In this document: positions 47,146 to 57,850 of the stretch, piece by piece
Position numbering within the stretch: position 1 is the first letter of the stretch
How the letters are laid out: the number at the start of each line of letters is the position of its first letter
Source: CAVQJU01 sp963754955
GTDB lineage: Bacteria > Acidobacteriota > Vicinamibacteria > Vicinamibacterales > CAVVIG01
DNA: 64,000 bases
Direction: 5' to 3'
Assembly (NCBI GenBank): GCA_963754955.1
Contig: CAVWHY010000006.1
Span: 124,001-188,000 of the forward strand
Program-made: the position numbers and the translations under genes
The notes under the pieces: model-generated
Told to the model about the DNA's origin: nothing
The model's database searches: none
The model's input: the letters and a program-made list of their open reading frames with translations, nothing else

Positions 47146-48490
47146 TTATCCCAGCGACAGGAGGTCGGGCTCCAGCTTGCCGGTGCTGTCGCCGAGCTTC
47201 TCCTGCGGGATGCCGGCGGCCGCGAGGAGCGTCAACAGCAGATTCGTCATCGGCGTGTCCTGCGGGCACGCGATATGGCGGCCGGTCGCGAACCGGCCGC
47301 CGAGCCGGCCGGCGACCACGCACGGCAGGTCGGTGTGGCGATGCAGGTTGCCGTTGCCCATGCCGCCGCCGTACAGCACGAGGCTGTGGTCGAGCAGCGT
47401 GCCGTCGCCGTCGGGCGTCGCTTTGAGCCTGCCGAGGAAATACGCGAGGAGCTGCGCCTGATAGACGTCGATGCGCGCTTTCTTCGCGATGAGCTCGGGA
47501 TCGTTGCGGTGGTGCGACACCGCGTGATGCTGCTCGGGAACGCCGATCTGCCCGAACGTCATCGAACTCAGCTCGCGCGACATGATCATGCTGCTGACGC
47601 GCGTCACGTCCGCCCGGAAGCCGAGCACCTGCAGGTCCAGCATCAGCTTCGCGTGATCGTCGAACGCGGCTGGAACGTCGACGGGGCGGTCCGGCAGCTC
47701 GAACGTCTGCGCGCCCTGCCGCTCGGCGTTCTGAATGCGCTGCTCCACGTCTCGGACTGAGTCGAGGTACTCGGCGAGCTTGCCGCGATCGCCCGTGCCG
47801 AGCGTGCCGGCGAGGCGGCTGACTTCCTGGCTCACGGAATCGAGAATGCTGCCCGTCTTGCGGATGTGCGCGAGACGCTCGGCCGCCGTTCCTCCATCCC
47901 CGAACAGGCGTTCGAACACGACACGCGGGTGGAGCTCGGTCGGGTTCGGCGTGGTCTCGTTACGCCACGACACCGTGTTCACGTAGAAGCAGTCGCCCGA
48001 GTCGCACGCGCCCTGCGTGGGGTAGTCCACCGACAGCTCGATGCGACGATACCGGCGTGCTCCGGCCGATCTGCCGCGCGATGATCTGATCGGCGGAGGT
48101 CGCGAGTTTGACCTCGATCCCGGGCAGCGTCCGATCGTACGCGTGAACCCCTGTGAGCCAGGCAGCCGAGGCGCGCGGGTGATCCCCGGTGCCGTCGCCG
48201 AAGGTGTCGGCCTGCAGGTGCGAGAGACCGCTGACGACGTTGATGTCGTTCCTGAACGGCTCGAGCGGCCTGAGGATCGGCGTCAGTTCGTAGTTCGCGC
48301 CCGCGGTTTTCGGCGTCCACTGATCCTGGATGACGCCGTTGGCGATGTAGAGGAAGCTGAACCGCGGGGGCGCCGCCGGTGCGGCGGACAGCGCGGGCAC
48401 CATCGCATCGAGAACCGGAAGCGCCAGCGTCGTGCCGAGGCCTCGCAGAAACGTTCGACGCGGGATGGCCAGCTTTGAGATGAACATCAT
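47146..48490 (-). CDS. DUF1552 (HxxSHH) Tat-exported protein (cassette D, one inserted base)
   Basis: The third DUF1552 copy. Tat motif IPRRTFLRGLG at the start; HAVSHH (about 322-327) as the HxxSHH motif; DGDGTLLDHSLVLYGGGMGN near the end. The first frame fails at about 48043, where TCGTCG is followed by an extra C; skipping it gives SSIELSVDYPTQGACDSGDC and continues to 47146, about 447 residues. The ATGATG start overlaps the upstream DUF1592 stop by four bases, so the two are translationally coupled. In this cassette the ankyrin gene is on the opposite strand and no small cytochrome is present. Confidence 0.85.
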
Positions 48491-50808
48491 GGCTTGCTTC
48501 TCATCTGAAACGGCGGACTCTTCACCACGCCCATGACAAGCGATGCCATCGTGTAATTACCGGCGGCGCTCTGCTGGACGATGCCCCGCACGGTGGACTC
48601 GTCGTAGTACTGCAGGTTGCGCCCCAAGGCATACATTAGCAGCTTCGAGGCCACGGTGTTCACGAACTGCCGGCGGTCGGCGAGCAGGACTTTCCTGAGC
48701 CCTGCCATGCCCTCGAACGTCACGCCGTTGGGGAACGCGCCCGACGCGTCGATCGCGCTGCCGGCGTCGTGCTCCCGCCAGCGGCCCACCGCATCGAAGT
48801 TTTCCATCGCGAACCCGATTGGATCCATCCGTGCGTGGCAGCTCGCGCAGGCCGGGCTGGCACGGTGCGCCGACATGGCTTCCCTCATGGTCAACATCCT
48901 GCCGGGTTCGGCGCCCTCGGTCTTCAGGGCCGGGATGTTCGGCGGCGGAGGCGGCGGCGCGGCCGCGAGCAGGTTCTCGAGCACCCACTTGCCGCGGACG
49001 ACGGGCGACGTGCGGGTGGCGTAGGACGTGAGCGTCAGGATGCTGCCCTGGCCGAGCAGCCCTCCTCGCGGGCTGCCGTCCGGGAACGTCACGCGCCTGA
49101 AGTAGCTGCCCTGGACATTCGGGATGCCGTAATGTTTCGCGAGCCGCTCGTTGACGAACGAGTAGTTCGCGTCCAGCAGGTCGACGATGCTGCGGTTCTC
49201 GCGCAGGACGCTGTCGAGGAACAGATCCGTCTCGGTGCGCATGGCCGCGCGCAGCGTTTCGTCGAAATCGGGGAAGACGAGACCGTCGGGCTGTTTGGCC
49301 TCGATGTCGCGGAGAAACAGCCACTGTTCGGCGAAATTGGTGACAAGGGATGCCGAACGCCGGTCGCGGAGCATCCGTCGTACCTCGCGCTCGAGCACGG
49401 CGGGGTTTTTCAGCCGGCCCTGCGCGGCGGCGTTCAGCAGCTGATCGTCCGGGATGCTGCTCCACAGGAAGAAGGAGAGGCGCGACGCGAGCTCGAGGTC
49501 GCTAATCCGGAAGGCGGCGCCGGAGGGAACATCGGGTGCGGGTCGCTCCACGCGAAAGAGAAACTGCGGGCTGACAAGCAGACGCTCGAGCGCGCGCTCG
49601 ATCCCCTCGTCGAACCCGGATTCCGCGCGGCCTCGCTCGTAAAAGGGCAGCAGATCCTGGATGTCGGCATCCGTCACCGGCCGCCGGTAGGCGCGGCGCG
49701 TGAGCGAGAGCAGGATCTGGCGGGCGCACGCGGGGCTGTCGGTTGAACACGAGAAGATGCGCCGCCGGCTCGGCGAGTCGCCGGGTGTCTTCGCCCCGTA
49801 CGGGCCGCTGATCGTGACGAGCGTCAGCGCCGGCTCGGTGCCCCGCGACCGCATGCGCGGGCGCAGCGTGGACTCGTCGCGCACTTCGTCGCGCTCGATG
49901 AACGTGACGCCGATAAGCCGCGGGCCGGCTTTGACGGCGACGCGGAAGTCGAGCGCCCGGTCGGGCTCGGGCTCACCTGTCCTCGGCTGTGGATCGCGGC
50001 GACCTCGTCCGGCGCCGTTTCCGCCGACCGTGACGACCTGCGCGCGCTCGCCGTCAACACTGATCTCGAGCTGATGCGGTTCAGCGGGTGGCGCGGCGAG
50101 CTGGACCTGGATCCGATACTCGCCGTCGGCCGGGAAGTGGTTCTGCACGGAAAGGCCGCCGCGTGTCCCCCACGGCAGTTCGTCCACGCGCGCGCCCTGC
50201 CACTGCTCGGGGTGCAGCCGGTACCGGTTGACCAGCACCGGTGCCTTCGTGTCGCCGACGGCAAGGCGGCTGATCTTTTCCGCCGCGTCGAGGTAGCGTT
50301 CCATGATCGCCGGCGACACAAACAGCAGATCGGCGAGGTTGTCGAACCCGCTCGACGAGTTGTCTGCCGGAAGCAGCAGCCCGTAGTCGATCTCTTTTGG
50401 CAGTGTCTCGATTGCCAGCAGATCGCGGATCGCGTTCTGGTATTCGGTTCGGCTCAGCCGATGCACGAGCGGAAGCCTGCCGGGATTCGGCGCGGTGAGC
50501 GCGTCGTGATCAATCGATGCTTCCAGGTATCCGGCGAGCGCGTCGGACTCCGCCGGGGCCGGTCGCGGGGCGCCGACGGGCGGCATCGCGGCGGTGCGCA
50601 GCTTGCGGATGACTTTTTCCCAGGTTTCCGCGTGCGCCGACGGCTTCGCCAGATCGGCGGAGGCCAGCGTCAGTCCGCCCGTCTTGAGACGGTCGTTGTG
50701 ACACGTCACGCAGTATTTCTGGACAGTCGCGGCAGCCGTAGCGTCCGGCTTCAGCCGGACGTCAGCTGCCTGCGCTGCGAGCGCCCAGGCGACAAGTAGC
50801 CACGGCAT
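48487..50808 (-). CDS. DUF1592-family di-haem cytochrome (cassette D)
   Basis: A 773-residue member with signal peptide (about 1-15), haem site CVTCH (33-37), the LVHRLSRTEYQNAIRDLL and SRLSFFLWSSIPD blocks, a proline run, and a second haem site CASCH (654-658) before DPIGFAMENFDAVG. An inserted stretch rich in Gly/Arg/Pro (about 268-290) is not in the other two copies. It shares only 25 bp with the divergent ankyrin gene. It is more distant from copies A and B than they are from each other, by eye. Confidence 0.9.
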   Translation of the reverse strand: MPWLLVAWALAAQAADVRLKPDATAAATVQKYCVTCHNDRLKTGGLTLASADLAKPSAHAETWEKVIRKLRTAAMPPVGAPRPAPAESDALAGYLEASIDHDALTAPNPGRLPLVHRLSRTEYQNAIRDLLAIETLPKEIDYGLLLPADNSSSGFDNLADLLFVSPAIMERYLDAAEKISRLAVGDTKAPVLVNRYRLHPEQWQGARVDELPWGTRGGLSVQNHFPADGEYRIQVQLAAPPAEPHQLEISVDGERAQVVTVGGNGAGRGRRDPQPRTGEPEPDRALDFRVAVKAGPRLIGVTFIERDEVRDESTLRPRMRSRGTEPALTLVTISGPYGAKTPGDSPSRRRIFSCSTDSPACARQILLSLTRRAYRRPVTDADIQDLLPFYERGRAESGFDEGIERALERLLVSPQFLFRVERPAPDVPSGAAFRISDLELASRLSFFLWSSIPDDQLLNAAAQGRLKNPAVLEREVRRMLRDRRSASLVTNFAEQWLFLRDIEAKQPDGLVFPDFDETLRAAMRTETDLFLDSVLRENRSIVDLLDANYSFVNERLAKHYGIPNVQGSYFRRVTFPDGSPRGGLLGQGSILTLTSYATRTSPVVRGKWVLENLLAAAPPPPPPNIPALKTEGAEPGRMLTMREAMSAHRASPACASCHARMDPIGFAMENFDAVGRWREHDAGSAIDASGAFPNGVTFEGMAGLRKVLLADRRQFVNTVASKLLMYALGRNLQYYDESTVRGIVQQSAAGNYTMASLVMGVVKSPPFQMRSKP

Positions 50809-50833
50809 TCGGCGGTTATATTACACTCTCGCT

Positions 50834-52476
50834 ATGCGCGTTCATGTAGCGCTAAGGGCTAAGAGCTCAGGGCTTGGAAGCGCTCGGTCTTCAGCCCTCA
50901 GCCCTGCGTTGCTCGTCTTGGCGCTGTTCTTCGCGTCCCCCGCCTCGGCCGCCACGAAGCTCATCGAAGCCGTCAAGCAAGGCGACGCGGCCGCCGTCCG
51001 CGCGCTCATCGCGCAGAAGGCCCCCGGCAACAACGTCAACGCGTCGGACCCCGACGGCTCCACCGCGCTGCACTGGGCCGTCCAGCGTGACGATGTGGCG
51101 CTGATCGACATGCTGCTCGCCGCCGGCGCGGACGTGAAGGCCGCGACCCGATACAAGATCACCCCGCTGTCGCTCGCCTGCACCAACGGCAACGCCCGCG
51201 TCGTCGATCGGCTGCTCAAGGCCGGCGCGGATCCGAACGCCGTATCCGAGGAAGGTCAGACCGCGTTGATGACCGCTTCCCTCACCGGCAAGCCGGACGC
51301 CGTGAAGCTGCTCCTCGAGGCGGGTGCAAACGTCAACGCGGTCGAGCCCTACAAGGGGCAGACCGCGCTGATGTGGGCGGCTTCCGAAGGCAATGCGTCG
51401 GCCGCCGATATCCTGATCGCGCACGGAGCGGACGTGCACGCGAAGTCGAAAGGCGGCTCGACGCCGCTCCTGTTCGCCGTCCGTAACGATCATGCCGACG
51501 CGGCCAGGCTGCTCCTCGACAACGGCGCGGGCGTCGACGAAGCGGCGGCCGATGGTACGAGCGCGCTCAACATGGCCGTCGTGAACGCGTATTTCGATCT
51601 CGCGTCGATGTTGATCGATCGCGGCGCCAACCCGAACGCTCCGGATCCACGCGGGTCCGCCCTCCACACGCTCGCCTGGCTGCGCAAGCCCGGATCGGAT
51701 GGTGCGGCCGGTGTCGGCAACACGGGCCACGCGCCGCCGCTGCCGAGCGGCCGGATGACCGCCATCGAGCTCGCACAAAAACTTCTCGAGCACGGCGCCA
51801 ACCCGAACGTCCGCATCGGCTGGAAGGAGAATACGTTCGGCAAGGAAGGCGGTACGGCGAGGAACCCGCCGAACATCCAGCTTGGCCGGCACCTGCTTTC
51901 GTACGTGGGCGCGACGCCGTTCTACGTCGCGGCGAAAAACGGCGATGTCGTCTACATGAAGCTGCTCGCCGAGCACGGGGCCGACGCGAAGATGGCGACC
52001 AAGGCGGGCATCACGCCCCTGATGGTCGCGGCGGGGCTGGACTACTGGCAGGGGGAGAGCCCGGGGCCGTTCACTGGTGTGTCGGAGGCCGAACGGCTCG
52101 AAGCCGTGAAGCTGGCCGTGGCGCTCGGCAACGACGTCAACGCGCATGCGGATTTCGGCAATTACCCGATGACCGGCGACACCGCGTACACGCTGCTGTA
52201 CTATCCGCACAACATCGACGATCTGCTCGAGCTCGGCGTCGGTGATCCGCGCTGGAGCGGGAGCACGCCCCTCATCGGCGCCGTCGTGTCCGACCAGCCG
52301 TCGATCGTTCAGTGGCTCGTGGATCACGGCGCGCGCGTGGACGACAAGACGAAGCTGGGATGGACGCCGCTGCTCGTCGCGGAAGGCGTCTTCTTCGCGA
52401 ACGCGAAGAAGGAATTCCCCCAGGCCGCGGCGATTCTCCGCAAGGCGATGACCGCGCAGGGCCTGACCGCGAGCCG

Positions 52477-52480
<4 letters not shown>
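50834..52480 (+). CDS. Secreted ankyrin-repeat protein (cassette D)
   Basis: A 548-residue protein with a signal peptide (ending SPASA, about 40) and repeated ankyrin units (GSTALHWAVQRDD, GQTALMTASLTGK, GQTALMWAASEGN) to the C-terminus. The segment before the hydrophobic core (KSSGLGSARSSALSPA) is encoded by a palindromic repeat-like sequence (GGGCTAAGAGCTCAGGGC with a CAGCCCTCAGCCCTG partner), so the true start could be further downstream. It overlaps the decarboxylase gene by four bases. It stands divergent from the DUF1592 gene, unlike copies A and B. Confidence 0.87.
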
Positions 52481-54119
<1,639 letters not shown>

Positions 54120-54123
<4 letters not shown>

Positions 54124-54518
54124 CGGTGACCGTTGTCGTGATAGCCGTCGTGATGATCGTCTCGCCGGTCGTCTCGACGATCGTGATCGTTATCCCACCG
54201 GTGATCGTGATTGATGTGGCGGCGGCCGTCCTCCCAATACCCCTGATAGTAGCGGCCGCTGTAGTAGTACGGCTGCACCCAGTAGGCGCCGTTAAAAGGC
54301 GGACGTGTCCAATAGCCGTCATGCCACTTGTAATGTTTGCCTTGCGGGTACCAGTACCCTTCGACCCAGAAGTAATCAGGGCCTGGCCGTGCTGGTACGC
54401 GATAGGCTTGAGGAGCGGGCGGTCTGCCGATCGTGACGCCGACTGAAACCTGAGCGCTGGCTGGCGCTGCGAACGTCAACAGCGCGGCAAAGACGGCCGA
54501 GTAAGTGAAGGCACGCAT
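54120..54518 (-). CDS. Secreted YXWGXW-like aromatic repeat protein
   Basis: A 132-residue exported protein: signal peptide about 1-22, then a Tyr/Trp-rich segment (YFWVEGYWYPQGKHYKWHDG) of the type seen in YXWGXW-repeat proteins, and a His/Asp/Arg-rich, low-complexity C-terminus (DHRWDNDHDRRDDRRDDHHD) that may bind metal ions. GGAGG lies nine bases before the ATG. The function of the family is unknown. Confidence 0.78.
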
Positions 54519-54610
54519 GAGAAGTTTCCTCCGATGCCTCCCTGTGCATGACTCGCGCCAACGCCTGCGACCGTCTTTTCGACGCCTTTACGGAATCTTT
54601 GCTTGCGTTG

Positions 54611-55129
54611 TCACACGTAATGGCCGACAGCCATCGACATCAGCGCGATGCACTGTAGTGCGATGACCGCCCGGGTACCGATCTCCATGCGCCGCCGCAG
54701 CATCGCGGCGCGCTGAACGACGCTGCCGCGCGCGGGATCTTCGACGGGCCGGGATAGCAGGGCCGCGAGGGCCGAAAGCTCTCGTGCGCTGCGGCCGACG
54801 ACGGCTCCGCCGATGATGCCGGCGAGGATACCCGCGACGCCACCCGTCCCGAACACCATTCCGGCGTGCGTCGCAGCCACGGACGGATCAAAGCCGCCGG
54901 TGAAGCGCCACAGCAGATACAGCCCCGTGCAGAGCGTCGTCAGGCCGATGGCGGACATGTAGGTCGAGTAGCCGTTCTGCACGATGCGTCTCATCACCTG
55001 GCCGCCTGATGCGCCGGAGGCATCGATCGCCGGCATCAGCCATGCGGCGCCGAACACCGTCGAACCAATCCAGAGACCGGCGACGAGCACGTGGGCTGCG
55101 CGAATCGAAAGAAACATGATGGCGTTCAT
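54611..55129 (-). CDS. Four-helix integral membrane protein
   Basis: A 172-residue protein with four hydrophobic segments (about 7-31, 55-78, 86-108 and 150-170), conserved in style with DUF2269/CopD-like inner-membrane proteins; the exact family is not certain. The ATG at 55129 follows the cytochrome stop codon by eight bases and has GAGG upstream. Coupling to the lipoprotein cytochrome suggests a membrane partner for electron transfer, but no haem ligands are obvious. Confidence 0.75.
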   Translation of the reverse strand: MNAIMFLSIRAAHVLVAGLWIGSTVFGAAWLMPAIDASGASGGQVMRRIVQNGYSTYMSAIGLTTLCTGLYLLWRFTGGFDPSVAATHAGMVFGTGGVAGILAGIIGGAVVGRSARELSALAALLSRPVEDPARGSVVQRAAMLRRRMEIGTRAVIALQCIALMSMAVGHYV

Positions 55130-55137
55130 GAGGCACC

Positions 55138-55725
55138 TCAGTCCGCGACGGGCGTCGGCGCGAGTTGCGCGTCCGGCACGTGGTTGGCGACGGGTTTGAT
55201 GGACCGCAGATAGGCGTAAATCGATTTCAGGTCTTCGTCGGTGGCGTTCCGAAACGCCGGCCACGGCATCGGCGGCAGGATCTCCCGCGAAACACCCATG
55301 TGGCGGCCCGTGCGGATCGCCTTGAGGAACATCTCTTCGGTCCAGATCCCGAGGCCCGTGTTCTGGTCCGGCGTCAGGTTCGCGGTGTAGCTGATGCCCC
55401 ACGGCCCGGCGAACGCGGTGTTCGTGGCGGCGGTGGCCATCAGCCAGATCCCGTTCGCCTTGGGCGCCTGCAGCGGCCCGACCTGTTCCGGGTGTCCCGA
55501 GAGGAAGCGGTCCATGTCGGGCTCGGGACCTTTCGGTCCCATCTTGAACGGCGTGTGGCAGTCGGAGCAGCCGATCATGTTCACGAGGTACTTGCCGCGT
55601 TCCGCCCGGGCGGCGCCGGCGTCCTGACTGGCGGCGGACGCGGTGACCGATACGCCGTTGTTCGAACAGCCGGCCGTGATGGTGGCTCCGAGGATGATGG
55701 CGGCGGCTGCGAGTGGGGTTTTCAT
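55138..55725 (-). CDS. Lipoprotein cytochrome c
   Basis: A 195-residue cytochrome c with a lipoprotein signal (ITAGC, lipidated Cys20), a haem site CSDCH (Cys53-His57) and a likely axial Met in PPMPWPAF. The middle segment between haem and Met is longer than in minimal class I cytochromes. AGGAG lies upstream of the ATG. It would be anchored to a membrane face in the envelope; the electron donor is not visible here. It is followed by the membrane protein gene at 54611, likely in one transcript. Confidence 0.86.
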   Translation of the reverse strand: MKTPLAAAAIILGATITAGCSNNGVSVTASAASQDAGAARAERGKYLVNMIGCSDCHTPFKMGPKGPEPDMDRFLSGHPEQVGPLQAPKANGIWLMATAATNTAFAGPWGISYTANLTPDQNTGLGIWTEEMFLKAIRTGRHMGVSREILPPMPWPAFRNATDEDLKSIYAYLRSIKPVANHVPDAQLAPTPVAD

Positions 55726-55870
55726 ACGCGCTCTCCTTGTTTCGATTGGTCCCTGTTGACAGGAACGAAGATAAAGCTTCTGAAAAAGCGCGGTTGCTAA
55801 GACTTCCCTAGGCGAATCGGAAGAATTTCTTAGAAGGCCGGCCCGCCGCCAGCGCTTCCTAAATACTTCT

Positions 55871-55906
55871 TAAATGGGCCATAATTTCTGGTCCCCAGCC
55901 CATTTA
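55871..55906 (+). promoter_or_regulatory. Inverted repeat over the start codon of the PNPOx-like gene
   Basis: TAAATGGGC (55871-55879) pairs with GCCCATTTA (55898-55906), whose last base is the A of the start codon. The hairpin could be an operator or could hide the start in the mRNA. No ribosome site is visible upstream. The region 55726-55870 is AT-richer than its surroundings and holds no gene. Confidence 0.4.
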
Positions 55907-56364
55907 TGAGCAGTTCCCGTGTGCATCGCTGTCTCGAACCCGGTTTGTCGATCATCGTCGCGGCGGTGGACGCGCGTGGGAACCCGTCGTGCTGCCGCTC
56001 GTATGCGATCCGGTCCGACGACGACCTGCAGACGCTCACGGTCTACCTGCCGGTTGCGACGAGTCACGACGCCATCCAGAGCCTGGCCGTCACGAAGCGG
56101 CTGGCCGTTGCGGCCACGCAGATGATGGAAAGCAGCGCGACTCAGCTCAAGGGGACCGCGATCGAGACACGCCTCGCACGTGAGGAAGAAGAGCCGTTCC
56201 TGAACGAACGTCTGGACGCGTTTGCCGACAAACTCGCCGAGCTCGGCGTCCCGCGGCGCCTGGCCCGCACCGCCGTGCACTGGCCGGCGTTTGCCGTCAC
56301 CATCCGGGTCGAGGAAATCTACGAACAGACGCCTGGACCGAAGGCGGGGACGCGTCTGCGATGA
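55906..56364 (+). CDS. PNPOx-like split-barrel protein
   Basis: A 152-residue protein with a pyridoxamine-5'-phosphate-oxidase-like split barrel: IVAAVDARGNPSCCRSYAIR at the N-terminus, then a DLQTLTVYLPVATSHD strand pair. Such proteins bind FMN, F420 or haem, but key cofactor residues cannot be assigned here. It overlaps the next gene by four bases (ATGA) and is translated with it. The neighbouring gene contains a second PNPOx-like domain, so the pair may form a heteromeric sensor or oxidoreductase. Confidence 0.75.
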   Translation: MSSSRVHRCLEPGLSIIVAAVDARGNPSCCRSYAIRSDDDLQTLTVYLPVATSHDAIQSLAVTKRLAVAATQMMESSATQLKGTAIETRLAREEEEPFLNERLDAFADKLAELGVPRRLARTAVHWPAFAVTIRVEEIYEQTPGPKAGTRLR

Positions 56365-57755
56365 GCATCCGGCTGACCGACATCTGGCGCGCGTTCCAGG
56401 GGCTCGTGCCGAGCATCATTGCCACGGCGGACGGCCGCGGCATGCCCAACGTGACCTACGTCAGCCAGGTCTACCTGGTGGACGATCGGCATGTGGCGCT
56501 CTCGTGCCAGTTCTTCAACAAGACCCGGCGCAACCTCGACGAGAACCCCGTCGCGTGCGCCGAAGTGGTCGATCCGCTGACGCTCCAGGCCTATCGGCTG
56601 CGCCTCAAGTTCCTTCGATCCGAGAAGAGCGGGCCGCTGTTCGACACGATGTCGCTGCGGATCGACGCGATTGCCTCGCAGACCGGCATGACCGGGATCT
56701 TCCGGCTCATTGCGGCCGATGTCTTCGAAGTCGTCTCGGCCGAGATGGTGCAGGGCTTCCTGACCGACCCGCCTGCCGACGTGCGATCCGGTATTTCGCT
56801 CGACGGCGCGCGCACGGAAATGCGCGGCCTTCAGCTTGTGTCCGAGCGCATCAACCGCGCGAACGACCTCGAGTCGCTGCTGGCGTGCGTGCTCCAGGCG
56901 CTCGAAGAGTTCTTCGCGTTTTCCCACACGTCGGTCCTGCTCTGGGACGAACAGAACCGCCGCGTGACCACGATGGCCAGCCGGGGTTACGGCGAGAGCG
57001 GGGTGGGCGCGGAGGTGGCGCTCGGCGACGGCGTCATCGGCACTGTCGCGCGCGAGCGCCGGCTGATCCGGCTGACGAGCCTCGAGGCAGACCTCCGCTA
57101 CGGCCGCGCAATCCGGCGCGAATCGGCCGCGGGCGCCCGGGCGCTCGAGGCGGAGATTCCGCTGCCGGGGCTCAAGGACGCGCAGAGCATGCTCGCCATT
57201 CCGCTGACGGTCGGCGACCGCCTCGTGGGCGTCATCGCCGCCGAAGACCGCGATCCCATGCGATTCAGCGAGTGGCACGAGGCCTACCTCGAGATCATCG
57301 CGAATCAGATCGCGCTCGGCATCGACCGGATGATCGAGCGGGGCGAGGAAGCGGCGGACGCGGGCGTGCCCGCCGAGATGGCTCCCGTCCCTGCGGCCGC
57401 CGCCGCACGCGCGCGCACCATCGAGGCCTGCCGCGCGAAGCGCCGGCTCACCTACTATCGAAACGACGATGCGATTTTCGTGGACGACGAGTACCTGATC
57501 CGGAATATCCCCGCGAGGATCCTGTGGAAGGTGCTCGGCGAACAGCAGCGCACGGGGCGGACCGAGTTCTCGAACAGGGAGATGCGGGTCGACTCGTCGC
57601 TGGGGCTGCCGCCGGTCAAGGACAACTTCGAGAGCCGTCTGATCCTGCTGCGCCACCGGCTGCAGCAGAAGTGCCCCGACCTGCAGATCGTGTCGACGGG
57701 GCGCGGCCGCTTCGCCCTGCGCGCAGACGCGGCCCTCGAACTGGTCGAGCGGTAG
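56361..57755 (+). CDS. PNPOx-like and GAF domain protein with winged-helix-like C-terminus
   Basis: A 464-residue protein of unusual composition. Residues about 5-150 resemble a PNPOx flavin/haem-binding barrel (GMPNVTYVSQVYLVDDRHV, FFNKTRRNLDENP). About 160-325 is a GAF domain (FFAFSHTSVLLWDEQNRRV, SMLAIPLTVGDRLVGVIA). The C-terminal ~100 residues (LIRNIPARILWKVLGEQQ, then STGRGRFAL) look like a winged-helix domain, which would make it a ligand- or redox-responsive regulator; this last part is my inference. It is coupled to the preceding PNPOx-like gene. Confidence 0.72.
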   Translation: MSIRLTDIWRAFQGLVPSIIATADGRGMPNVTYVSQVYLVDDRHVALSCQFFNKTRRNLDENPVACAEVVDPLTLQAYRLRLKFLRSEKSGPLFDTMSLRIDAIASQTGMTGIFRLIAADVFEVVSAEMVQGFLTDPPADVRSGISLDGARTEMRGLQLVSERINRANDLESLLACVLQALEEFFAFSHTSVLLWDEQNRRVTTMASRGYGESGVGAEVALGDGVIGTVARERRLIRLTSLEADLRYGRAIRRESAAGARALEAEIPLPGLKDAQSMLAIPLTVGDRLVGVIAAEDRDPMRFSEWHEAYLEIIANQIALGIDRMIERGEEAADAGVPAEMAPVPAAAAARARTIEACRAKRRLTYYRNDDAIFVDDEYLIRNIPARILWKVLGEQQRTGRTEFSNREMRVDSSLGLPPVKDNFESRLILLRHRLQQKCPDLQIVSTGRGRFALRADAALELVER

Positions 57756-57764
57756 CAGTCACGT

Positions 57765-57839
57765 AGCCACCGAGGCACAGAGAGCACAGAGAGCTCTTGT
57801 TTATCAGCTGATCTCTGTGATCTCCGTGCCTCGGTGGCT
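57765..57839. terminator. Inverted repeat between convergent genes
   Basis: AGCCACCGAGGCAC (57765-57778) pairs exactly with GTGCCTCGGTGGCT (57826-57839), with CAGAGA/TCTCTG units inside. It lies between the GAF-domain gene and the convergent SMP-30-like gene and can fold in both transcripts. A related partial CAGAG element is at 18930-18955. Confidence 0.65.
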
Positions 57840-57850
57840 CGTGCGTGACT

